A stretch of DNA of 55,291 nt, from contig JAIBAM010000015.1 in the NCBI GenBank assembly GCA_019695175.1, positions 1 through 55,291 of the forward strand. The letters are read 5' to 3'. This document shows positions 1-8,900 of the stretch, piece after piece. The notes beneath the pieces were generated by a model that made no database searches, was not told where the DNA came from, and saw only the letters and a list, made by a program, of their open reading frames with translations. Source of the stretch: Bdellovibrionales bacterium. GTDB lineage: Bacteria; Bdellovibrionota; Bdellovibrionia; Bdellovibrionales; UBA1609. Made by a program: the position numbers and the translations under genes. The stretch's first letter is position 1; every line of letters begins with the position of its first letter.

Positions 1-64
1 GATTTTGGCCCGCTACTTTATTTTTTCTCATAAGGGAGTTCCTTTGTTATTTAAATGGTTTACT

Positions 65-694
65 TCATATCAAACCATCTTGAAGGACTCCCTTTTTATT
101 TTCTACCATTTTCGGGACACGGCCCCTAAGAGTCTTGATCGGAAGATTTTGATGAACAGTATAAGGGCTTCTTTGTCTATCTTCCCAGCAGTAAGTTTTA
201 ATATTGACATCAACCAAGAAGACTCGATCCTGGTTTTTAGTTCGATTGGGAAGAGCATACGAAAAAGATGCACCAATGCCGAGGTCTTCAGTCAATGCAT
301 CAACATCATCGTGGAAAATCCTGATTGCATTTTCAACATTAACCAATTGCATGCGAGAAGTTTTAAGAAGTTGAGTCAAGCGAACCGACAGAACTCGGCC
401 ATCATCTGCTTTTACAGCATTTTGAGATACAGGAATTCTACCAAGAGTTTTGCTAGAGAGGGCATCAACTACATCAAAATTGATATCATCACCGCAACGA
501 GCCTGAAAATGCGACTGACTGATTATTACATCATGTGCTAATGGAGCATAAGTAATAAAATTTTCCAGGGAAATAGCAGGAGTGGCTGCATTAGGATTTG
601 CCCATTCAGCAGCATCGCCGCAAGCAAAAGAATGAGCAGGGGCTACTAAAAACGACGACACAAAAGCGGTCGCCAAAAGTGTGTTCATCTTCAT
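65..694 (-). CDS. Secreted protein of unknown function
   Basis: The 209-residue product begins with a short Lys-containing n-region and a hydrophobic core ending near Ala-His-Ser-Phe-Ala, a good Sec signal peptide, so the mature protein should be periplasmic or exported. I chose the ATG at 694 (a GGAT sits about 7 bases upstream) over the upstream in-frame ATG at 706, which has no ribosome site. Mature Cys residues (near the new N-terminus, in ARCGDD and in TYCWED) could form disulfides. No catalytic motif is recognised. It is transcribed away from the rest of the window and has its own promoter-like sequence at 772-800. Function unknown. Confidence 0.7.
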   Translation of the reverse strand: MKMNTLLATAFVSSFLVAPAHSFACGDAAEWANPNAATPAISLENFITYAPLAHDVIISQSHFQARCGDDINFDVVDALSSKTLGRIPVSQNAVKADDGRVLSVRLTQLLKTSRMQLVNVENAIRIFHDDVDALTEDLGIGASFSYALPNRTKNQDRVFLVDVNIKTYCWEDRQRSPYTVHQNLPIKTLRGRVPKMVENKKGVLQDGLI

Positions 695-771
695 TTTGAC
701 ATCCAAATAGGGTTTACGGTCGACCTACCTTGATTTCAAAAGCCACAGGCAGACCGAGACTGATTTGGCAT

Positions 772-800
772 TTTATATAGCAATTGACCTGCCATATCAA
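772..800 (-). promoter_or_regulatory. Sigma70-like promoter for the secreted protein at 65-694
   Basis: On the minus strand TTGATA (800-795) and TATAAA (777-772) are separated by exactly 17 bases, close to the sigma70 consensus. Transcription would start near 765 and give a leader of about 70 bases before the ATG at 694. This is a sequence match only. Confidence 0.5.
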
Positions 801-1170
801 TTATTCAATTCGAGCTTTTAAAGTTGCTTACGTCTTGATGATAGTGCCAATAAGGTCGTTTTCTTTGTCAATATGGGCCAGTTTTTGGCACTTTGTAGCT
901 CTTCACCTCGAATTGATCGTAGATAAATCACGATCCAGTGAATTTTACAATTGGGTGGTTCCAACTTTTGAAATCGCTCACTTTAAGTTTTGATGATGGG
1001 GAAAAACTTTTTTAACGGCGTACTAGTGACTCCATCTAAAGTGATGGAGCTTTGGAACTTCCCTTTGAGGGGGTCCCCGTCTTGAGTCCACCTTTGGTGC
1101 GCAACCATTGAATTTGCTTCCAATAAAATCAAACCAACCTAATAATTTAGTTTATAAGGAAAATGAATTC
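801..1170. other. Intergenic region with a 7-bp hairpin, no convincing gene
   Basis: This region separates divergent genes. The only open frame on the plus strand starts at a TTG (784) without a ribosome site and has no recognisable product, so I leave it out. A perfect stem, CTCCATC (1030-1036) with GATGGAG (1043-1049), lies in what would be the leader of the downstream membrane-protein gene. It has no T-run and is not a classical terminator. Confidence 0.4.
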
Positions 1171-4100
1171 ATGAACTTTTTATATTTTATTGGAATTTTG
1201 ATTTTTGGAAAGAAATTACACAGTAATTTGCACCGAAAAATTGAATCTCTCAATGCAGACCTGGCCAAAATGCGAGTTGAATTAAGCTCACTAAAAAATA
1301 ATGAAACCAAATCAGTCACTAACCAGTCAGCGACAATCCAATCTTATCAACCCGCAAACCAATTTATTACTTCAGAAAAAACTGATTTTTCTACTCAGAA
1401 AACTAGCTCTAATAGAGCCTTAACTGAAAACATCTCTATGCCACCGATTCAACAATACAAAGCTCCAATCCGCCATCCCACAACAACTTATCCTAAGCGA
1501 GAATATCGGAAAGAAACACCGAAGAAGAGTTTTAGGGATTCTGAATTCTGGAAAAATCTGGAAGTTCAATTTGCTGGAAATGTAACTGGGATTGTCGGCA
1601 CTCTTGCTGTGGTCCTTGGAGTTATATTTTTAGGGGTGTATGCTGCGATACAGCTCGATCCACTGGGTCGCTTTGGCGTTGTTTGTATGTTTTCTTTGGG
1701 GCTGTACGCGCTTTATTTTTTCTTAAGCAACAAAACTTTTTGGAAAAATATTTCGCTCTGGGTTCGGAGCGCGTCAGGTGTGATTTTTTTAGTGGGCTGT
1801 ATCGGCTCTGTTGGAATTGAATCAATGAAGTGGGTCAACGATCCTTGGATAGGGCTTGCTTTGCTAGTGAGTGGTTTATCAGCAAACTTAGTCCTTGGTT
1901 TTTTAAACGGTGGGCAGATATTTGCTTCGATACACGTTCTATTCAGTCTGCTTGCTCTGAGCTTGGTACCAGTCAACGAAATAACTTTTAGCATAGCTGC
2001 CTTGGTAGCTTTTGTCGGAATTGTTATGTCTTTCAAAGACCGTCAATGGGACAAGCATCTCATTGCAACAACCCTTGAATTTACTGCATTACATTTCTAT
2101 TGGATCTATAGTTTTAAATCAAATAACCAAGAGTTTCCTATTCAGTCCATTCATGCAATTGTACTTTGTTTGATTGTTGGAGCAACGGGATTAATAAGTC
2201 ACTATCGCAAGACATACAGCGGAGCCTCGGGGTTACAACAAATACCGTTTTTTGCTCATGTTATTACATGGGCTACATTAGGTTTAAATTTATATGCACA
2301 TTCAAAGGGTTCGGTATGGAGTACGGTATTTCTAGCCCTTTCCGTTTTTCTTTCATTTGGAATGTCAATTAAAGCAGAGCGAATGTCGATACAATGGTTA
2401 TATATTTGTGATCGTTTAGCGTCTCTGTTGTTGGCTTTATTGACTGTGATTTCATTGAAAAAGTTTGGCTTGTCTGGATACGAGATTTCATCAATTGCAG
2501 CAATTGTTGCGACAATCTTTTTGAGGATTGTAGCTCAAACCTTTGAAAAAACAATTTTTAAAATATCCAATAGTGCATTTTTATTTTCGTACCTCGTTTT
2601 AGCTGGACACACATTTGGATTACTTGGAGAATCTGAACAAGTTGCCACCTCTTCTCTCTTCATGCTTCTTTGTAGTTTTCTGATTTTAGGATTTGTTTTC
2701 CCTTATATCCAGAAAAAAGCCGAGGAAAATAATCAAGGCTTTAACTTTACTTTTAAGCAGCAATCATACCCATCAACATTTGTCGAAATCCCCTTGGCGT
2801 TGCATGGTTTTTTTGCGCTACTTTTAGCAACAAAAATTAAAGATAGCGAATGGATTTTAGTTTTGCCATTAGCGATGACGATTTATAATTTCTTTTTAAG
2901 AGAAAAGTTAAAAGGTCTACTCTTTGATTTTTCGATACTTGTTGGAACGGGTATGACCTTAGCGGTTGCGTTAGCACTTATTCTCGGTGATTCGAACTCC
3001 TTAATTTCGGATACGATTCTAACTGTAGGTATGTTGGTTGTGGGCATCCTGTCTTTTAAACTGAGCTGGTCTGAGCATTTCAAACAAAAAATAACTTGGT
3101 TTGGGGTTAGCATTATTTGGCTGGTTCTAATGGTGGCAAGTTATGTATTTACAAAAAATATATCGCCCGCTTTGACTGGCATTATTTGGCTACTTATTAG
3201 CCTCTGTGCTGGAGAGCTTAAAGATCGAGAGAAATTTTGTTCAAGCAATGGTGCTCACGAAAAATCGGATGTATTCATTGGATTATTTGGAATAGCGAGC
3301 TTATTTGCATTTTTGGCTAGGTTTTTTCTTGTCGATATTTCAAATGAGGTTCTTGCATTCGGAATGATTAGAATTCGGCTTTTTTCTGAGTTTTTAGGTC
3401 TTGGTTCAATATATTATTGGCTGTCAATTTCTAAACCTTCGCGGAGTGTTGTTCTTAAAGAAATTGTCGATTATTTTCTTGAGCTTTTTTTGGTTGTTGC
3501 TACGGCAATTATTTTGTTTGAAGTTGACAGTTACCTGCATCCTATCCTGTGGGCAGTGGGTACATTTGCTTGCTACTTCTTGGGTAAAAAGAATCATCAG
3601 TTTAATCGTTTGCTTTTATACAGCTACCTATTTTATTTTGGCTCGCTTTTTTATGTCGCATTCATTTCCACAACAATTGCGACTCCTTCGGTTTTACTCT
3701 TAGATCAAGCTTGGTTAATGGGTCTTATTTCAGTTTGTATCAACACCGCGTTTATGGTTTTTGCCCACAGAGACCGTGATTCATTTGCCAAATCACAACT
3801 GAACCTACCAAAGACTGTTAAAGGACTATCAGGATTCAAAAGTTTTATCGAGAAGCTCGAAGTTAAGATCCTTCTATATCCATTGTTTACCGCCATCGGA
3901 TTTTTCCTTCTTTGGAGTTTCGATAAGACTGTGCTTTCACTGTTTTGGGTCATTGAGTGCTTTGTATTATTCCTAATCAGCATTCTAATGCGTGAGCCGC
4001 AATTTCGAATTGTTTCAATGGTTGGAATCGGTCTGATCTTTTTGCGTATTGTGTTTTATGATTTAACAGGTCGAGACTTTTTCATTAAAGCAGTCGTTTT

Positions 4101-4179
4101 TATTTCAGTTGGCTTAATTTTAATTGCAATGAACACAATCTATAACAAGTACAAGTATCGGTATGAATCAAAACAATAA
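1171..4179 (+). CDS. DUF2339-like polytopic membrane protein
   Basis: The product is about 1002 residues. A short N-terminal hydrophobic segment is followed by a charged coiled-coil-like stretch (IESLNADLAKMRVELSSLK) and a Gln/Thr/Pro-rich linker to roughly residue 125. After FWKNLEVQFAGN a series of more than 20 hydrophobic segments runs to the C-terminus. The architecture, and the sequence GTLAVVLGVIFLGVYAAIQL then LGRFG at the first membrane segment, match DUF2339 membrane proteins, whose role is unknown. I chose the ATG at 1171 because AAGGA lies 9 bases upstream; the in-frame TTG at 1108 has no ribosome site. The 3' end overlaps the M48 peptidase gene by 17 bases, so the two are probably translated together. 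Confidence 0.75.
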   Translation: MNFLYFIGILIFGKKLHSNLHRKIESLNADLAKMRVELSSLKNNETKSVTNQSATIQSYQPANQFITSEKTDFSTQKTSSNRALTENISMPPIQQYKAPIRHPTTTYPKREYRKETPKKSFRDSEFWKNLEVQFAGNVTGIVGTLAVVLGVIFLGVYAAIQLDPLGRFGVVCMFSLGLYALYFFLSNKTFWKNISLWVRSASGVIFLVGCIGSVGIESMKWVNDPWIGLALLVSGLSANLVLGFLNGGQIFASIHVLFSLLALSLVPVNEITFSIAALVAFVGIVMSFKDRQWDKHLIATTLEFTALHFYWIYSFKSNNQEFPIQSIHAIVLCLIVGATGLISHYRKTYSGASGLQQIPFFAHVITWATLGLNLYAHSKGSVWSTVFLALSVFLSFGMSIKAERMSIQWLYICDRLASLLLALLTVISLKKFGLSGYEISSIAAIVATIFLRIVAQTFEKTIFKISNSAFLFSYLVLAGHTFGLLGESEQVATSSLFMLLCSFLILGFVFPYIQKKAEENNQGFNFTFKQQSYPSTFVEIPLALHGFFALLLATKIKDSEWILVLPLAMTIYNFFLREKLKGLLFDFSILVGTGMTLAVALALILGDSNSLISDTILTVGMLVVGILSFKLSWSEHFKQKITWFGVSIIWLVLMVASYVFTKNISPALTGIIWLLISLCAGELKDREKFCSSNGAHEKSDVFIGLFGIASLFAFLARFFLVDISNEVLAFGMIRIRLFSEFLGLGSIYYWLSISKPSRSVVLKEIVDYFLELFLVVATAIILFEVDSYLHPILWAVGTFACYFLGKKNHQFNRLLLYSYLFYFGSLFYVAFISTTIATPSVLLLDQAWLMGLISVCINTAFMVFAHRDRDSFAKSQLNLPKTVKGLSGFKSFIEKLEVKILLYPLFTAIGFFLLWSFDKTVLSLFWVIECFVLFLISILMREPQFRIVSMVGIGLIFLRIVFYDLTGRDFFIKAVVFISVGLILIAMNTIYNKYKYRYESKQ

Positions 4180-5098
4180 CCGCACAAGAAAATTTTTTAT
4201 TATTCTACTGTTTGGTTTCGCTGGTTTATCTATTGTTGCTGCGTTAACAACGATAGATTTGTCTCAAAACAACGGCGTCACTTTTGCACCACTTTTTCAA
4301 CTCTTAGGTAAAGCTCCTCAGTCGTTGAGCCGTTCGGTTACAAAAATGCTTCCCATAGATAGCGTTGATGAAGGTGAGCTGGGTAAAAACCTAAGATCGT
4401 ACGACTCGTCTTCAAGGGCTTTAAATACCGATGAACAAAAAGCACTGACTTACTTGAATTCGATTATAAAACGTCTGCAAAGATTTAAAACGAAGCCATT
4501 TGATTACGAACTTCGTCTATTAAGTGCCGACATTCCGAATGCAATGGCTCTCCCTGGAGGCGTTATAGTTGTCACTATGGGGTTGTTGAAAGCAGTTAAG
4601 TCTGAGAGCGAGCTAGTGGCGGTCATTGCGCATGAAATGGGTCATGTCGAGTTATCTCACTGTTTTGATTCAGTTAAATACGAAATTTTATCAAAGAAAA
4701 TTACCCATAATAGTTTGGGGGCTATTGCAGACTTTTCCAGGAATCTATTGATCCGTCATACATTTTCAAAAACTCAAGAGGATGAAGCGGATAACTATGG
4801 GTTTCAACTACTAACTAATAGTGAATACGACCCCGCAGCAATGTCAAAAGTCTTCATTAGGTTGAAGGCTTCAAGTCATCAGACTGGCAATTCACCCAAT
4901 CCACTACGAGATTATTTTCTCTCACACCCACCTTTAGATCAGCGAATTGCTAAATTTTCGACTGAGGCTCAGGTATGGTGGAATGGTCGAAGCAATGAAA
5001 AAAGATATATTGGGATAAAGAATCTTGAGGAAAAAACGGATCTTTCAATCAAGGATTTTGGGGAGGGCGAGTGGACATCCACTTACATAGCTCCGTAA
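4163..5098 (+). CDS. M48-family zinc metallopeptidase, membrane-anchored
   Basis: The 311-residue protein has one N-terminal hydrophobic segment (residues about 9-28) with no lipobox, so it is probably anchored with the protease outside the cytoplasmic membrane. The zinc-binding HEMGH is at residues 157-161 and the downstream glutamate region EDEAD at 206-210, as in Ste24/BepA-like M48 peptidases. The LPGGVIVV and LLSADIPNAMA stretches before the HExxH also fit the family. It overlaps the upstream DUF2339-like gene, which may be its partner or substrate. The family is involved in envelope protein quality control; the specific role here is inferred only. Confidence 0.85.
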   Translation: MNQNNNRTRKFFIILLFGFAGLSIVAALTTIDLSQNNGVTFAPLFQLLGKAPQSLSRSVTKMLPIDSVDEGELGKNLRSYDSSSRALNTDEQKALTYLNSIIKRLQRFKTKPFDYELRLLSADIPNAMALPGGVIVVTMGLLKAVKSESELVAVIAHEMGHVELSHCFDSVKYEILSKKITHNSLGAIADFSRNLLIRHTFSKTQEDEADNYGFQLLTNSEYDPAAMSKVFIRLKASSHQTGNSPNPLRDYFLSHPPLDQRIAKFSTEAQVWWNGRSNEKRYIGIKNLEEKTDLSIKDFGEGEWTSTYIAP

Positions 5099-5189
5099 TC
5101 TTACACAGCTCAGTAGTACTGAAGACCTATATCTGTTTTGATGCTTTTTAAAAGTAAAAAGTTTACACCGTCATACTGGTCCAATCAGC

Positions 5190-5398
5190 TGGGATTGGAC
5201 ACCGTTCATGTGGACTCATTTATGCCAAGGTCTTTGGATGCTTGAGAACAACCGACTTTCTTACCTAACTCAACAGCTTTGGACTTAAACTCATTAGAAC
5301 ATTTTCTTTTATTTCTTTGACTTTCTCTTCCTCGATTTACTCCTCATCATAGGGCTAAACCGCTTAAACAAACTGTCCACTAAAACGGGGGCGAGTCA
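5190..5398 (-). mobile_element. Decayed end of an IS3-family insertion sequence
   Basis: Read on the minus strand, the segment starts with TGACTCGCCCCCG (from 5398), a terminal-repeat-like sequence typical of IS3-type ends, followed by GTGGACA and then the 5' part of an OrfA-like reading frame. No matching opposite end and no OrfB remnant were found, so only one end of the element survives. A short hairpin, CCAATC/GATTGG near 5181-5198, lies at the broken end. Confidence 0.6.
5206..5319 (-). pseudogene. IS3-family transposase OrfA fragment (pseudogene)
   Basis: Minus-strand translation gives RKCSNEFKSKAVELGKKVG and then CSQASKDLGINEST before a TGA. This is the helix-turn-helix start of an IS3 OrfA (compare the generic EEFKxEAVxL...AARDLGVSEST pattern). 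The frame has no initiation codon of its own; an upstream ATG-ATG-AGG frame runs into a stop, indicating a frameshift. The stop falls where OrfA would continue with LxxW. It is clearly inactive. Confidence 0.7.
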
Positions 5399-5969
5399 AA
5401 CTCCAGTTGAAAGGTTGGAGGTAATTCCAATCGATGAATTTTAATGGGTGAGGTCTAAAATCCTTTAATACTTAATCCCAACTAACCCCATTCATCCATC
5501 TTGGAAATTTCTTTGCTGGAGTTGTGGTTAATTCCCTGGCCCTGATTTGAGCTATCAAGGTCCTTCTTCTTCCCAAGGATTTAGCCATTTGTCGGTCCTA
5601 CAATCCTTGTTGTATTTTTAATCTCATGTCTTCTATGTTCGCCCACTTTCTTTAAGGTAGGAGGGATTTTTTTCTCATCCCATAATTTTTATCTAATTCG
5701 AGATTTTAGACTAGATTATCCATACATTGGGTTGTGATGTGAAATTTCTTAGATGGGCTTTAATAAAATATTCATTTTTTTGAAAAAAATATCGAGTCCT
5801 TCTCTTTTCTCTTTTCAATTAAATCAAAAAAATTGACTTCATCAGATGTATTCAGTAAGCCCTGACCACTCAAAAATTTTTCATCCAACATTTCCAATCT
5901 TACATTAGGGGCTTATTGTAAGAAATTAATCTGGATAGTTTTTGTGGACAAGGTAAAGGGTGGTTTTTC
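5399..5969. other. Gene-poor AT-rich gap beside the IS remnant
   Basis: No protein gene can be supported here. The most gene-like item is a 38-codon minus-strand frame (5588 to 5472) with AGGA 7 bases before its ATG. It encodes an Arg-rich peptide beginning MAKSLGRRRTLIAQIRAREL, which I do not recognise; it could be a fragment of an older gene. The 3' part is long A/T runs, consistent with the promoter region of the giant gene that follows. Confidence 0.3.
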
Positions 5970-8900
5970 ATGAGACCAAATGATTTTCATTTTGTTTTGA
6001 ATTTTTGCGTTCAGATTTTTAATTTGGCACGCCAAAATATTCGAAGCATAACAATGTATTTATCTGTTTGCTTGTTGTTTTGGTTTTCTCCCTTACTTGT
6101 ATACGCTAATGAACCGCTTATGCTCACACCGGCGCGAGCCAGACAACCGATTTACCTTGCGGATCAAAAAGGACTCTCAATAGTAGATGAAAATGGTAGA
6201 TTTAACTTGGTTTTTCCTGGACAGGTGGGTTGGTTAGATGGCTGGCAGTTATATCCTCTTGATCTTTATGGGACGGATTCAAGTGGAACTTATCCTGCTG
6301 TCGCAGTGATCGATGGAAAAGTTATTGTATTCAATAGAAGATCAACTTTGGATAGTCCGAGTTCTTATATCCGTTTAGAAAATATCGTGGATCCATTACA
6401 ATTGGGTCGAAGTAGAGCTGAAATTGATCCACTATGTGTACTTGATACAAGGTCTTGTAGAAGACGTGTGAGTGTTACTTTTGACACCAAAGATACAGGT
6501 TCTAAACAATTTTTTTTCATCTTTTTTTCCACAGAAACGTTTTTATATTTACCCAATCAGGAAGTAAGGACAGCCCATACGGCTTCTGTCGTTATCACTA
6601 CCAATGCAAAAGGAGAGTTAATTCCAGCTTCGCCAACTGTACTTTTAGATGATAGCTATCATAGTGAACCCGAACTAAGAACAGGATTTGTCCAAACGCC
6701 GAATACTGGCAGTGATCGTACCTGGGACTTTTTATATCTGCCTTCCCCCAGAGGATTACAGCAACGTTTAGCATATCTTGGTTTAGTAGCCCCACAGGGT
6801 CAAGGTGCTACCTCAACAGATGCAACTGAAACGGTACCGGCGGGTCACTTTGAGCTGTTGCGAGAGGTAACACATATCCAACTCATGATGAATACTGCAG
6901 CCCCTTTAGTTGCTACTTCGGGAATTTCACTGAGATTTAATCCTAACAGAAGTGTGTTTGAAGATCCTAGAGGATTTTTTAGGGGACTATTCTCAGAGAG
7001 ATATCCAGCAAATCAAATAGGTAGTATTGACCCTGCGCCTGAAGTATATGGAGTACAAGAATATTCGGGAGTAGATGCCTATAGAGCCATCGAAGGGGTC
7101 ATGAAAGTTGGAACTGGCAGTGGGAATTTCGTACTCCCAGGCTTATTTGCCTTTAGTGACCATGGGTCCGGTAGAAGAAGTTTTGCTATTTATGAATTTA
7201 AACCTCCCACGAATGACCCTGCATTTATAAGGTCAATCCTTGTAGTTTCATCTGCTGGTCATTTATTTTTACATATTCCTGAATCACATACAACCATACC
7301 TCTGAAGTTCAATCTGCCGTTGGACAAGGTGGATCCTGTGGTATCACAACTTCAGTTCGCAACTGTACAAAACCCAGAAGGTCGTCTCGCTGTTGTATTA
7401 AATTATGTGACTGAGAGCGTTCCTGGTAGCAATAGATTTAATTTGAACGTCATTACAGTTCCGTCAGTATCAGTAAATGATACAAAAATTCAAAATACAT
7501 TCTCATTTGAAGTAAGAGGTTTTCTACCAGACTTTTTATCTCGTTTTGTCAGGGGAAATGAGGGTAGAGAATTCCAATTTAGTTTTGGCAATTTGACTGA
7601 GGCAGATGGAAGATTACCTGGTGGTGTGGATTTATTTCGCACTATGTATGCAACTAGTGGGACCGCAGTTCCAGCTTTTGAGAAACGAGAAAAAATTTTA
7701 ACCTTTGTTAATCATAATGAAACAGCAGGCGACTCCTCACTAGAGTTGATAACTGATCCTTCAGCGGGCGCTAATCATTCTCATTCAACCTTGGCTGGAG
7801 GGATTCATCTAGTAACACCTCGTACTCGAGTTCCATTGGCAACGGGGACCCCTGTTCCTTTGCCTCAAAGGCTGGCTACGTCAATAGGTGGTACTTCAAC
7901 CCTGCAGTATACTTCACCATCAACCGGAGAGCAGGTTATTTTTTCATCTAAAGCTTTCTTTTTAGAGGGTCCAAATAAAAGGGATAACACCGTTGTCGTT
8001 TTAACATCTTTAACTGAGGGCTCTACAACAACATATCACCTCGGTAAATGGAGTTTAGATGATTTAGCTGTTGATAGTGTAATGGAAGCCGTGTTTGTGT
8101 ACAAAGTACCTCCAAATGATAATGTGACACCCAGCGCCGATTCTGAAAGAGTGGTTTTATTAGTTTTAAAAACAAAGGATCAATTGTTGGTCTATAAGAT
8201 ATTTTCTGATAGAGGCAGAAGGGAGTTTGATCCTTCCAGAAGAGCTGAACTTTTACCTCCAAAGGCACATTTATATCGAACTGATGTTTCAGGCTTAAAT
8301 GGTAAAAGAATAGTTGATTTTTTAGGGAAAAATCCTGCTACAGGAGATGTATCTCTTTTGGTTCCTAATCTGGTACATAGTGATCAGATAAGAACTGTTC
8401 TTCTTACTGGGATGGGTGAAGGGATACCTTCAAATGCTATAACAACAGGCCCTATAGGTATTGCATTAGAACCCTATGACCCTGCTTTTCAAGTAAGACA
8501 TCCTTGGGGGGTGAGTGTGGGTAAGATTTTAACTCAAATACAACCTTCTTCAAATCCTTTCTTACGTGCATTACTTGCAGATACATCTGATAGAGCGGAA
8601 CGAGTTTTAAATGAAACTGATGGTAACCATTTCCTATTCGTTTCTGTTCCAGGTGATATGAGGGCAGCATTTTTAAATGATATTCTTCGTCGTATCGCAA
8701 TTGATGTCAGTAATTTTAAACCAAATAGCTTAATTTATGTTGTACCTAAGTTACAAAGTCAGGAAGCTTTTTTGTCCGCACTCAGAAGTTTGCCTAGAGA
8801 ACAACATATTACCCTTGTAATAGGAGAAAATTACAAATTTCTAACTGGAAAGATGTTTCAACATGATCCACGGTCCATGAAGACTGATTTGGCTCATCTC

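Noticed and set aside
5-541. 178-codon frame opposite the first gene
   Set aside because: It lies antisense to the secreted protein, which has a clear signal peptide; no ribosome site.
784-993. 69-codon plus-strand frame in the first intergenic region
   Set aside because: TTG start without a ribosome site, no signal or domain, and it overlaps the promoter of the divergent gene.
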